36,291 bases of DNA from a bacterium (GTDB taxonomy: Bacteria; Blakebacterota; Blakebacteria; Blakebacterales; Blakebacteraceae), in NCBI GenBank assembly GCA_025774615.1, contig JALGVQ010000002.1, positions 1 through 36,291 of the forward strand. The letters are read 5' to 3'. Below, in pieces: positions 8,130 through 17,713 of this stretch. The translations under genes and the position numbers were made by a program. The notes beneath the pieces were generated by a model. The model was given only the letters and a program-made list of their open reading frames with translations. It did not search any database and was not told where the DNA came from. Numbering within the stretch: the first letter of the stretch is position 1; the number at the start of each line of letters is the position of its first letter.

Positions 8130-9950
8130 TTACGGGCAGGAGGGTGGGATGATTCCCGACGGGAGTCTGTCGGTGATGCTCTTCAGCCGCGCTTCGAGTT
8201 CGGTACGTGCCTCATCATACTGTGCCTGAAGTTCAGAGAGGCGTCCCTCTATCCCGGAAACGACTGCGGCCACCTCGGCCCGGGCCTGTGACTCATACTC
8301 TCTGATCCGCTGATCCACTTCAGATCTCACCCTGGCTTCAGCGCGATCGATCTGCTCTCCCAGCTGTCTCCTGAGGGCGCGTGAGAGTTCCGACGATACA
8401 TTCGATTCCACGGTGAATCGCTGCTCGCCTGACGTTCCGCTTATTGTGGCAACGACCGACACCTCTCTCATGGATGAGAGAGTCTGCCAGACGAAGGCCT
8501 CGATCTCCGACCGCTCACCGGTAGACTCCCACCGCACTTCAGGGCATTCCCATCGCAGCGTGGCATCGAGGCCATCCCCGGTGCGTACCAGCGATATACC
8601 AGCCTCACCGATCCCCAGATCGAGGTATCCACCGAGTGAACCGAGCGCGACCTTTCCCATTCCGGCGCCTGTCAGCGATACCTCGATCGAGTCCCGGGAT
8701 GGGGAGGATGTGTGATCGAGTACTCCCGAGGCGTTGATCACGCGGTCTCCAGCACCGCCGCTTGTGCGTTCGAATGTGAAACCGGTCGGTCGGCCATATA
8801 CCTCTGGGTCGGAGTTCAGACCATTGATGGTGAGGAGGTATTCCTCAGGACGGTTCTCTTCGCCGAGGATCAGGGTGAACTCACCATACGCCAGCAGGAA
8901 TCGGGGGTGTGACTCCCGACGCGGGTATTCTGCCGAACTCCCGGCCATGCGGAGCCGTTTCGGGCCCGGCTTGCGCTTCGGGTCAAGCCCGGGTGGAGCA
9001 TACTTCTCGATCGTGTCGAGGATGTTGAGGGCCGGCTGGATCCGTTCACGGGCCATCTCTCCGAAGAGTGCCGGTCCGATATCGGGAGCCTCGATGGATG
9101 GGATGCGCAGGAGTCCCCGAGCGTAATCCTGGTCGATGCCGCGGGTATCATCGAGACTCACCACCCTCTGGCGAAGATCTCCGATACCGGTCTCGATGCT
9201 CCCCCGAAGATCGCCGAGATCCTCTCCCTTCCGCTGAAGCGTTCTCATGAAACCATTCGCGGAGGAGAGGGTGTTCTTTATTTCGTTGATCCGGCGAAGG
9301 TTCAGCCCCCGCAGGTTGATCCCCTGGAGTCGCCCGGCAAGGGCTCGGGCGGTATCGATCTCAGATCTCACGTTGAGCGCCTGCACCTGCGCTGTCCAAC
9401 CTTCACGGAATGAATCAGCAGCCGCGATGATGCCGCGGGCGGCGATGACGGTCGCCAGACTGTCGGTCTCAAGTGAAGAGATGTCGACGGTTTCAGAGAG
9501 TCCCTCGAAACTGAACTCGGGGATCGGCAGGTCCCTGATCCACGCGGCCACACGTCGCGCAGGCTCGCCGGTGCTCTGTTCCTTGCGCGACAGTGCGCCC
9601 GATTCGGTGCGAGGGGTGCCGAACCGGACTCCGCGGATCACCATGGTGTCCACTACCACCTTCTTCTGCAGCAGGGGTGCGAGGCGCAGATCGGCGACAA
9701 GCTCCTCTATCTCGACCATGTTCGTCATCAGCTCGTTGGGATTGGCGGCCTGGAGGCCGCGGATGACGATCCGTCCCGAGAGAGGACGCGCCTCCACCGC
9801 TTCGATATCCACCCTGGCGCCGGTGATCTGTGACCCGATGAATTCGATCCCGAGGCGTACGATTCCGTCCAGAAGCAGCAGGTAGACGAGACCCGAGAAC
9901 ACCAGGAGAAGAGAGAGGGGGATGATCGCTTTCAGGCGGAAGACCTTCAT
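8130..9950 (-). CDS. TIGR03545-like conserved hypothetical protein, N-terminal TM helix and C-terminal coiled coil
   Basis: MKVFRLKAIIPLSLLLVFSGLVYLLLLDGIVRLGIEFIGSQITGARVDI... resembles the TIGR03545 family. Adjacent to a TIGR03546-like protein with a 3-bp gap. Confidence 0.65.
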   Translation of the reverse strand: MKVFRLKAIIPLSLLLVFSGLVYLLLLDGIVRLGIEFIGSQITGARVDIEAVEARPLSGRIVIRGLQAANPNELMTNMVEIEELVADLRLAPLLQKKVVVDTMVIRGVRFGTPRTESGALSRKEQSTGEPARRVAAWIRDLPIPEFSFEGLSETVDISSLETDSLATVIAARGIIAAADSFREGWTAQVQALNVRSEIDTARALAGRLQGINLRGLNLRRINEIKNTLSSANGFMRTLQRKGEDLGDLRGSIETGIGDLRQRVVSLDDTRGIDQDYARGLLRIPSIEAPDIGPALFGEMARERIQPALNILDTIEKYAPPGLDPKRKPGPKRLRMAGSSAEYPRRESHPRFLLAYGEFTLILGEENRPEEYLLTINGLNSDPEVYGRPTGFTFERTSGGAGDRVINASGVLDHTSSPSRDSIEVSLTGAGMGKVALGSLGGYLDLGIGEAGISLVRTGDGLDATLRWECPEVRWESTGERSEIEAFVWQTLSSMREVSVVATISGTSGEQRFTVESNVSSELSRALRRQLGEQIDRAEARVRSEVDQRIREYESQARAEVAAVVSGIEGRLSELQAQYDEARTELEARLKSITDRLPSGIIPPSCP

Positions 9951-9953
9951 CGA

Positions 9954-10478
9954 TCAACTCATATCCGGCTTGAAGAGGCGGTAGACTTTGTACAGCTTCG
10001 ATGCCTTCAGTGCCTTGATGAACTTCATGTTTGCGACCCGGTCATAGAGGTGCGTCCGATATTGTTCGACACCCACTCGTGAGAGGAAGTAGACCGGCAG
10101 AAAGAGCACGAGCCAGACCAGGAAACTGCCCAGCACGACCGTGTTGTTGAAATTGGTGAGGGCCACGACCGGCGTGTTGTACCACTTCTCCCACAGGGAT
10201 GTGAGCGCAGAGGTCTCGAAGAGAAGCCGTTCTCCGATTCCGTGGAAGAGAGGGTCGAGCAGAAATCCAGCCGGGATGAAGAGCATCCAGCCAAGAAACA
10301 CCCCGGAGAGGGAGACACGCGTGATGAGCGCGATCCCGAGGAGTATCAGGTTGTGCAGATTGTTGATCGGCGTGAGTCCGAGAACAGCGCCGATGGCGAT
10401 ACCCGCCGCGACCTGCCCCGGTGTTCCGTCAGAGTTGAGGGTTTTCAGGAGCTTCCTGATCAGCGCGAGAATCGGCAA
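9954..10478 (-). CDS. TIGR03546-like integral membrane protein
   Basis: MPILALIRKLLKTLNSDGTPGQVAAGIAIGAVLGLTPINNLHNLILLGIALITRVSLSGVFLGW...; paired with the TIGR03545-like gene. Confidence 0.7.
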   Translation of the reverse strand: MPILALIRKLLKTLNSDGTPGQVAAGIAIGAVLGLTPINNLHNLILLGIALITRVSLSGVFLGWMLFIPAGFLLDPLFHGIGERLLFETSALTSLWEKWYNTPVVALTNFNNTVVLGSFLVWLVLFLPVYFLSRVGVEQYRTHLYDRVANMKFIKALKASKLYKVYRLFKPDMS

Positions 10479-10523
10479 CTCAGTTCTCCGTCATCCGCAC
10501 GATTCGGCGAACAGTCCGGCAGA

Positions 10524-12245
10524 TCATCGATAGCGCCACGAGGAGATATCGGCACCGGGTGGAGCATACTCCTCGATTTGCCGGGTCATCTTTCTCAACA
10601 GTTCCACTCCTCCCGGTCCCCAGCAATGCGGGGCGAGTGGCTGGAATACGACCTCACCCCGGTAGTAGGGCGTCGTCGTCGATTCGAGGAAGTCGTGAAG
10701 CTTGTGAGCCGCGTTATTGAGGTAATAGGAGTCCATATCTCCGGTGTAGACATGAATCTTACCGACCATTTTCGGTCCCAGTTCTGCCCAGTCCCGTTCG
10801 AGGATATACCGGAGGTCGTAGTATTCGCGCCAGAACCCGGCGACCTCATGATCGATCTCACCAGTGTGCTTGTCCCATATCCGCATCGGATACCCGTCGG
10901 GTCCGACGGGACCGTAGGTGGCCTCCCAGATGTCCCACTGACCGCCCGACCGCGAATTGTCACCCACTGCCAGCTCGTACCGGTTCTCATCCTTCATCAT
11001 GGAGCGGATGTTGCCGTCGGGGGAGCGGCGGTTGGGACGATCCACCTTCATCCAGCCATTCTCGATCCAGTAGGCGTTCTCATCCTCGTAGATGTTCACG
11101 ATCTGATGCCCCTGAAAATCGACTCCGTCAGGACAGCTTGCCCAGACACCGCCATAGAAATCGGGATAGAACACCTGATGAGCCAGGGCGATCCAGCCGC
11201 CGGTAGAACCGCCGGAGAGTTTGCGGGCCCACGGCTCCTTGATGATCCTGAACCGCTCCTCCACCGCGGGGATCAGTTCCTGCATGATGGCATCCCCATA
11301 CGGGCCGTTGTTCTCGGAGTTCACACCGTAGGAGTCATCATAGTAGGGAGAAGGGTGCTGCAGAGTGACGGTGATGAACCGGGGGATGTTCCCATCAGGC
11401 CACTCGACCGCGAGGGTCTCCTCGGATTGTGTCCGCGAAGGTCGGGTCGAAAAATGTCCCTGACGGTAGTTGACCGGATAAAAAACGTCGGGGTGGTCAT
11501 GGTACCCTGTCGGCAGGGTGACGGTCGCTCCGATATATATCGGATGACCCCACCACTGGGAGAGGATCCGGCTCTCGATCTTGATGATCTTCGTCTGTTC
11601 GGTCTCCTCCGGTTCCGGGATCGGTGGGATCACCTGGTCGCACACGAGGTGGATGGTACCTCCCGCGTCGGGATCCAGGATGACCTTCTGTGGCTCGCTG
11701 AAGAGGTTTCCCGGTGACCGCCTCCAGTTCTGTCCCTCCCACTGATCCATGTGGAGCCAGACGGTGTGGCCGTCGGCCCGCTCGAACCTGGTATAGACGT
11801 TGAAGAATGCCTGCACCCAGTACTCCCCCGGTGGGATCTCCTCGAAGGCGGCAAGCGGGTAGCCATATACCTCGTCGTCGAACCCGATCGGTCGGTCGGG
11901 TCGGAGATCATCGACGTTCCGGCCGAACAGCGGCACTCCGGTCTCGCCCGCCTGCCATATCGGTCCCCGGGCGTTCCCTCGGCCGCGTCCTGCCTCCTCA
12001 TGGCTGATGGCGATGTACACCCGGCCGGTCAACCGCTCAGACCGCGCGCTGCCGGCAAAGGAGACTGAGAAAACGAGTCCCGCCTGTGTGGTGCCGGCCG
12101 TGGAGAGGTATCCACCTCCGCCAGTGGTCGCCTGAGATGTCTCCTGCGCCGTAGCAGCGTTGTCCGGTGAGGCGGCCACCAGCGTGAAAGCGGCGAAGGC
12201 CGCGATCGCTGTCACTGTCTTTGAGAAGAAACGGTTTGTATCCAC
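10524..12245 (-). CDS. Secreted putative esterase (Esterase D/enterochelin esterase-like alpha/beta hydrolase)
   Basis: Signal peptide, nucleophile-elbow-like GGSTGGW, DSYYLNNAAHKLHDFLE and a late His in LAPHCWGPGG. Confidence 0.65.
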   Translation of the reverse strand: MDTNRFFSKTVTAIAAFAAFTLVAASPDNAATAQETSQATTGGGGYLSTAGTTQAGLVFSVSFAGSARSERLTGRVYIAISHEEAGRGRGNARGPIWQAGETGVPLFGRNVDDLRPDRPIGFDDEVYGYPLAAFEEIPPGEYWVQAFFNVYTRFERADGHTVWLHMDQWEGQNWRRSPGNLFSEPQKVILDPDAGGTIHLVCDQVIPPIPEPEETEQTKIIKIESRILSQWWGHPIYIGATVTLPTGYHDHPDVFYPVNYRQGHFSTRPSRTQSEETLAVEWPDGNIPRFITVTLQHPSPYYDDSYGVNSENNGPYGDAIMQELIPAVEERFRIIKEPWARKLSGGSTGGWIALAHQVFYPDFYGGVWASCPDGVDFQGHQIVNIYEDENAYWIENGWMKVDRPNRRSPDGNIRSMMKDENRYELAVGDNSRSGGQWDIWEATYGPVGPDGYPMRIWDKHTGEIDHEVAGFWREYYDLRYILERDWAELGPKMVGKIHVYTGDMDSYYLNNAAHKLHDFLESTTTPYYRGEVVFQPLAPHCWGPGGVELLRKMTRQIEEYAPPGADISSWRYR

Positions 12246-12295
12246 GAATCAGTCCATCCCTGATCGAAGGTGTACTGGATCAGACCTGCTCGATA

Positions 12296-12850
12296 TCAAT
12301 CCTGATCACTCGGCTCCGGTTCCTCCTGGATCTCAGGCTTCTCTGCCTCTGATGGCGGTCCTCCCGGATCCTCGGCCAGCGTTGTGACGGTCGGTTTCGG
12401 AGGGCGCAGGAGTATAAGAGCCCCGACAATGATCAGCACCACCGGCCACCAGCGCCATACCCAATCATTGGAGCTGAGGAACATGATGCTGATGGCCAGC
12501 ATGATACCGCCGGGAATCAGCAGGCCCGGTTCCTGTTCACCCAGGAGATACATGAGAATGAAACCGATACCGGGCGCCATGACGAAGACCGGCCATAGAT
12601 CTCTCATCTGATACCAGCCGTAATACTGGCAGTAGAGGAAGAGAAGACCGACGATGATCATGACCGAAGCGGGCATCAGCAGGCCGTAGTTCTCCCGATC
12701 ACTGATCCATTGGATAAAGAAGAGAACACCGGCAAAAATGACAAGGAGCGGCCAGAAATCGAACAGTGAGAAGTATCCCAGGTTCCCCACGAGGAGGATG
12801 ATACCCAGGAGGATGAGGATGAACCCCGGTCCCCGGTTACGGGATTTCAT
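12296..12850 (-). CDS. Small multi-TM membrane protein (DUF5668/LiaF-TM-like)
   Basis: MKSRNRGPGFILILLGIILLVGNLGYFSLFDFWPLLVIFAGVLFF with a repeated TM pattern. Start chosen at 12850 after aagga. Confidence 0.6.
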   Translation of the reverse strand: MKSRNRGPGFILILLGIILLVGNLGYFSLFDFWPLLVIFAGVLFFIQWISDRENYGLLMPASVMIIVGLLFLYCQYYGWYQMRDLWPVFVMAPGIGFILMYLLGEQEPGLLIPGGIMLAISIMFLSSNDWVWRWWPVVLIIVGALILLRPPKPTVTTLAEDPGGPPSEAEKPEIQEEPEPSDQD

Positions 12851-12901
12851 GATGTGATCCTTCCAGAAAGAAAGCGGCTGATACAATACACTCTAGAAGG
12901 G

Positions 12902-12930
12902 ACCGGGAAGGGCGTCAACCGGCCGGGTCG
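12902..12930. repeat. Dispersed 29-bp intergenic repeat, copy 1
   Basis: accgggaagggcgtcaaccgGccgggTcg; matches 17351-17379 with two mismatches. Confidence 0.75.
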
Positions 12931-12949
12931 GGAGCTGTCTCTCCGGCCT

Positions 12950-13262
12950 TCAACGACTTCATTGTAGAGTTCCTTATGATCATCGCTCAGAAAACTTCGA
13001 TCGATCAGCATCGTCCAATCAGGCAGAACGGATGTGAATCCTGTCAGGATACCATCAATGACTTTGTCGTTGAGTCCCAGGCGATCTCGCCCCAGGTAAT
13101 GGATCCACTCTTTGTCGGAAAGTTTCTTCTTCCGGCCCCTGAGGGGAAGTGTGGTTTCCTCATTTTCCTTTGTTGCTCTGCCGATAGCCCTACAGGCGAC
13201 CGTCGAGTTGAGATAAGCATAGGCCGGTGAGAGGGTAACCTTATTTCCACGGGACCCACTAT
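12950..13262 (-). pseudogene. HipA-family kinase C-terminal remnant
   Basis: Within ORF 12847..13353(-): VTLSPAYAYLNSTV...EETTLPLRGRKKKLSDKEWIHYLGRDRLGLNDKVI...LPDWTMLIDRSFLSDDHKELYNEVVEGR resembles the HipA C-terminal LSPAYDLLN / LPLNGKK / W..LI..SFLS..... pattern. The N-terminal kinase core is absent. Confidence 0.6.
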
Positions 13263-13489
13263 TGATTACAAGATCACAAGCCTGACAGCATCTGACTATA
13301 GTCTGCCTGATCAGATCGCTCCTGGTTGGTCGGGTGTTCATTGATTCAATCACGCTAAATGCAACATGTGTGCGTGATCGGCGTATTGATGTGTGTCAGA
13401 ATGTACTGCACGTAATCTGCCTGCCCGCCCATCGGACATTGAGGAACATCAACGTGATGTACCGAGAAAAACCCAGGCAGGTGAAGAAG

Positions 13490-15547
13490 ATGTTTGTGAT
13501 CAGGAGCAGCGGTTTCGTTGTGCTCGCGCTCACTCTCGTTTTCACGACGATCGGTGACAGCGCCGGAGAACCGGAACCTGACCGGTTCAGTGGTGTTCGC
13601 AGGTTGATCGCTCAACAGATGGCACAGACAAGGGTGTCATCCGTAGCGGTGGCGGTGGCCACCGATGGCGAGATTCTCTGGGAGGAAGGCTTCGGTTACG
13701 CGGACAGGGCACGGCAGATCCGATCCACACCGCATACGATGTATTCCCTGGCATCGGTAACGAAACCTCTGACCGCGACCGCTCTCATGATTCTGGTGGA
13801 ACGCGATCTCATCGAGCTGAAGAAACCGATCAACGATTACCTCGGCCGGACAAAGGTGCGGGCCTTCGAAGGGGATGCCTCTTCAGCGACGGTCGAGCGG
13901 ATCCTGCATCACACCGCCGGGCTGCCCATGCATTGGAATTTTTTCTTCGAAGGAGATTCGATCCAGAGGCCCGATGCGGATACCACTATCGGCAGATACG
14001 GTATCATCGTGTCACAACCCGGCGAGCACTTCGAGTACTCGAATCTCGGATATGGGCTCCTCGAAACGGTGATCGAACGGGTGTCGGGCCGGAGCTATGG
14101 GGAGTTCATGCGTACGGAGGTGTTTGAACCCCTCGGCATGTGGCATTCCCAGGTCGTTACTGAGGAACTCACGGGAGATGACGTCGCCATCAGGTACATG
14201 GAGAACAAGGCTACCTCTCCGTTCTACGACCATGATGCGCGGGGTGCCTCGTCGATCTATGCCAGCGCGCACGACCTCGTCACATTCGGCATGCTTCACG
14301 TGAAGGTGTACTCCGGTAGTGAGCAGTCAATCATCAGTGACTCAGCCATCGACCTGATGCGGGCACCACCGGATCCGCGAACAGCTGGATCATTCTACGG
14401 ACTGGGATGGTCGGTCGGTGAAAGTGATGGTTACCGTACAGCGGGGCATGGAGGGGGAATGCCCGGTGTGCGGACCCACCTCCTGCTTGTACCTGAAGAG
14501 CGGACGGTGGTTGCCGTTCTTTGCAATGGTCCCTACATCAATCCCGAGATGATTGCCAGGAACATTCTCGCAGTTATCCACGGAAAGAAAGCCAGGGGAG
14601 GGAGCGGTGAGACCCGGGATGACTGGGGATCAGAGATGGAGTCGCGGCCTGAGATCACCGGAACGTGGACGGGCGCCATCGAATCCTCTCAGCTGTCGAT
14701 CCCTGTTCAGATCACCGTCGATAGCAGCGGCATGGCGTCGATGGCAACCCCTGCAGCAGGTCGACCTGCCATGGGATCTCTGCCTGCGGTGGCACAGATC
14801 GTTTCCGAAGGGGAGTCTGTGTCCATGAGCTTTGCTGCCGAACTGCCGACCGAGGAGACTCTGCGGTTCCGGCATAAACTCACGCTCAAAATGCGGGTCA
14901 AAGAAGATACGCTCAGCGGTTTTATCGCAGCCGAGTCATACCGGGAAGCTTTCTGTCTTCCCTTTTATATCAGACTGGTAAGAACAGAGTCGCAATCGGG
15001 AGATGGTCTCCCGGATATATCCGCTGGATCGGAACCGGAATCAGCAACCCCGACCGGGACCCTTCGATCAACGTATACTTCCCTGTCGTGGCTGGATGGC
15101 CGACAGATGATTCGCCAGAAGGGATTATTCGACCGGTTCTGGAATCCATCGGGAGACTATGAGAATGAGTTCGAACAGCAATTCGACGGTAGTGATGAGG
15201 TCGTCATCGACCGGAGAAGCGGCCTGATGTGGCATCAATCGGGGACGGCGGATTTCGTGACGTTCACCGAAGCCGAACAATGGATAGATGAACTGAACAG
15301 TACCGGTTATGCAGGCTGTACCGGTTGGCGCCTGCCGACTCTGGAAGAGGCCGCCTCACTCCTCGAGAGCACGAGGAAGAACCGTGGTATGTTTATAGAT
15401 CCCCTGTTCTTCCGTGACACCTGGTGCATCTGGACCGGTGACAGAAGACCTGACGGGCGTGCCTGGGTGGTTATTTTCTCAGGCCGGGTCGACTGGTCTG
15501 ACCGGAACACCAGACTCAACTTCGCTCGCGCCGTGCGCAATTACTGA
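13490..15547 (+). CDS. Serine beta-lactamase-family hydrolase (class C/PBP-like) fused to a C-terminal DUF1566 (Lcl)-like domain
   Basis: SVTK (SxxK), YSN (YxN) and HGGG motifs. C-terminus: VVIDRRSGLMWHQSG...GWRLPTLEEAASLL...WTGDRR...FARAVRNY. The ORF is open from 13334; start chosen at 13490, before a signal peptide. Confidence 0.75.
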   Translation: MFVIRSSGFVVLALTLVFTTIGDSAGEPEPDRFSGVRRLIAQQMAQTRVSSVAVAVATDGEILWEEGFGYADRARQIRSTPHTMYSLASVTKPLTATALMILVERDLIELKKPINDYLGRTKVRAFEGDASSATVERILHHTAGLPMHWNFFFEGDSIQRPDADTTIGRYGIIVSQPGEHFEYSNLGYGLLETVIERVSGRSYGEFMRTEVFEPLGMWHSQVVTEELTGDDVAIRYMENKATSPFYDHDARGASSIYASAHDLVTFGMLHVKVYSGSEQSIISDSAIDLMRAPPDPRTAGSFYGLGWSVGESDGYRTAGHGGGMPGVRTHLLLVPEERTVVAVLCNGPYINPEMIARNILAVIHGKKARGGSGETRDDWGSEMESRPEITGTWTGAIESSQLSIPVQITVDSSGMASMATPAAGRPAMGSLPAVAQIVSEGESVSMSFAAELPTEETLRFRHKLTLKMRVKEDTLSGFIAAESYREAFCLPFYIRLVRTESQSGDGLPDISAGSEPESATPTGTLRSTYTSLSWLDGRQMIRQKGLFDRFWNPSGDYENEFEQQFDGSDEVVIDRRSGLMWHQSGTADFVTFTEAEQWIDELNSTGYAGCTGWRLPTLEEAASLLESTRKNRGMFIDPLFFRDTWCIWTGDRRPDGRAWVVIFSGRVDWSDRNTRLNFARAVRNY

Positions 15548-15774
15548 TACCGGGGCGATTTCGCGTGGGTCCACACTGCTCGAATGCCACGGTTGTCGCG
15601 TGACAGGGCAGGAGGGTTACATGAACCGGTGATTGACAGGCTGGCAATTATCTGGTCAGGTTACAGTCTGAATCCATGATATGATCAGTAGAGGCGACCA
15701 GGAGTGCATATATATCGCTCCCGCTTGTCCGGTTTATAGACTGTCCGTCGAACAGGTCTGATTGGAATACACGT

Positions 15775-15993
15775 ATGACTGATTTAAGGATACCGAAGTT
15801 CAAAGAAGCCGTGGTTGCCATGAGCAACGAGGACTTTTCGATCGGAATCCAGGCAGGCAAGCAAGCAAGACGATACAGGAGCCCTCGGCGAAGCACTGCT
15901 CGATCTGGGTCGGGTTCTGAAAGAGAAGTCCATGGAGATACGACTGCATGCCCAGCTTATGGCACGCATCAACGAGGGGCTGGAATTCGATGA
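15775..15993 (+). pseudogene. Histidine kinase, N-terminal piece (frame broken at the CAAG repeat)
   Basis: MTDLRIPKFKEAVVAMSNEDFSIGIQAGKQ... Removing one CAAG unit continues in frame as ...AGKQDDTGALGEALLDLGRVLKEKSMEIRLHAQLM into ORF 15932..16540. Confidence 0.6.
15850..15869 (+). repeat. Tetranucleotide tract (CAGG)2(CAAG)3
   Basis: caggcaggcaagcaagcaag at 15850-15869; its copy number sets the reading frame. Confidence 0.95.
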
Positions 15994-16540
15994 TATCATG
16001 GACCTCGTGTTCGATTCTTTCCGGTCACTTATTCCTTTCGATCGAATCAGTGTAGCGCTCCTCGAGAACCAGGGTCGCGATGTTGTCGCCCGCTGGGTGC
16101 GGGCCGTCTTGCCGGTCCGGAAGATCCAGCCGGGGTATACGGCCCCACTCGAAGGGAGCAGTCTCCAGAATATCATCGACACGGGAGAGCCGCGCATCAT
16201 CAACGACCTCGTTGCCTATCTGCGTGAGCATCCCGATTCCAGGTCGACAAAGAACATGGTGGATGAGGGGATAGGCTCCAACCTGACCTGCCCCCTCATT
16301 GCTCTGGGCAGGCCGGTGGGATTCGTGTTCTTCAGCAGTATGCAAGCTGACACATTTCGTGATGTCCATGTGAATCTCTTCCTCAATGTAACCAAGCAAC
16401 TCTCCATCACCGTTGAGAAGGGGCTGCTCTATCAGGAACTCAATGATCGCAGCGAGTTCAAGACACAACTCCTGAGCATGGCAGCCCACGACCTCCGGAA
16501 TCCACTCAGTATCATTCGTGGTTATCTCGACTGCTGCTGA
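15932..16540 (+). pseudogene. Histidine kinase, GAF domain and H-box piece
   Basis: GAF-like region (DRISVALLE...CPLIALGRPVGFVFFSS), then H-box LLSMAAHDLRNPLSIIRGYLD, then a premature TGA. Confidence 0.75.
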
Positions 16541-16557
16541 CCGGGACGCCTTCTGTT

Positions 16558-17157
16558 GTGTCCGATGAAGCCCTCCCGGCCCTGGAGAAGATGAATAAGG
16601 TCAGCAAAACGATGGTAGACATGCTCGATGACCTGCTGGATGTCAGTGTCATCGAGTCGGGACGGCTCGATCTGAATCTTGAGATGATCGACCTGGAGAA
16701 TCTGTTCGCCGACAGGAGAGAGACAGACATCCTGCTTGCGAGTCGGAAATCGATCAAGATCCATCAGAACATCCAGGATGCATTACCATCTGTCCATGCA
16801 GATGCCTATCGCGTCGAGCAGGTTCTGGATAACCTGCTCAGCAACGCGATCAAATTTTCTATCCCCGACACAATGATAACGATCAGCGCGGATCGGGTGG
16901 ATAATACTGTTCAGATTTCTGTCCAGGACGAGGGACAGGGTATCCCGCAGGAGGAACTTGCCATGGTTTTTCAAGAATTTCAGCGGACTACCATCAAACC
17001 TACGGCGGGCGAGTCGAGTACAGGTCTGGGGCTGGCTATCGTCAGACATATCATAGATGCCCATGGCGGGCGGATATGGGTGGAGAGTGAGGTTGGCAGA
17101 GGTTCGAACTTTACGTTTTCCCTTCCCATCACTCCGGCCATTACTCAGGCGGAGTGA
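16558..17157 (+). pseudogene. Histidine kinase, catalytic HATPase piece
   Basis: N-box DNLLSNAIKFS, G1 DEGQGIP and G2 GLGLAIVRHIIDAHGG. The frame continues upstream as LLLTGTPSVVSDEALPALEKM. Confidence 0.8.
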
Positions 17158-17350
17158 ATGACTGACAGGTGATCGGTCGGCAATCTGTGGTCGATCAGTA
17201 TCATCCACGCTATTCGGAAACAATAAAGTCTGTTGGCCGGAGTGTTTCACCGGCTGATGCCGCATGATTCCCTTGTGTGACAGATTGAAGACAATCACGA
17301 TGTGAAACAGAATGTGATGTTATTGGTCGGATGGATCAATCCGGGGGACA

Positions 17351-17379
17351 ACCGGGAAGGGCGTCAACCGACCGGGCCG
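17351..17379. repeat. Dispersed 29-bp intergenic repeat, copy 2
   Basis: accgggaagggcgtcaaccgAccgggCcg, immediately downstream of the minus-strand ybjQ-like gene. Confidence 0.75.
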
Positions 17380-17383
17380 AAGA

Positions 17384-17713
17384 CTACTTCCGGTCGCTGA
17401 TCTTGACCGCGGTTCCCGAGGCGGTGACCATCAGCATGCTTCCGCTTTGTCCGATCACCTCGTAGTCGAGGTCGATCCCCACCACGGCGTTCGCGCCGAC
17501 CTGCTCCGCCCGGTGTGAGACCTCATCGAGCGCGATCTTCTGCGCACGGATCAGTTCTTTCTCATAGGTCGCGGATCTCCCGCCAACTATATCACGGACG
17601 CCGGCGAAGAGGTCCTTGAAGATGTTGGCCCCCATGATCGCTTCACCCGTTACGATACCCATGTATTCAACGATTGAACGACCTTCTATCTGGGGAGTCG
17701 TAGTCAGTATCAT
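17384..17713 (-). CDS. YbjQ/UPF0145 family protein
   Basis: [62 protein letters not shown]...[13 protein letters not shown] is the UPF0145 signature. Confidence 0.9.
   Translation of the reverse strand: MILTTTPQIEGRSIVEYMGIVTGEAIMGANIFKDLFAGVRDIVGGRSATYEKELIRAQKIALDEVSHRAEQVGANAVVGIDLDYEVIGQSGSMLMVTASGTAVKISDRK

Noticed and set aside
10242-11717. 491-aa plus-strand ORF
   Set aside because: Antisense to the esterase-like gene and TIGR03546-like start; composition is that of a shadow ORF.
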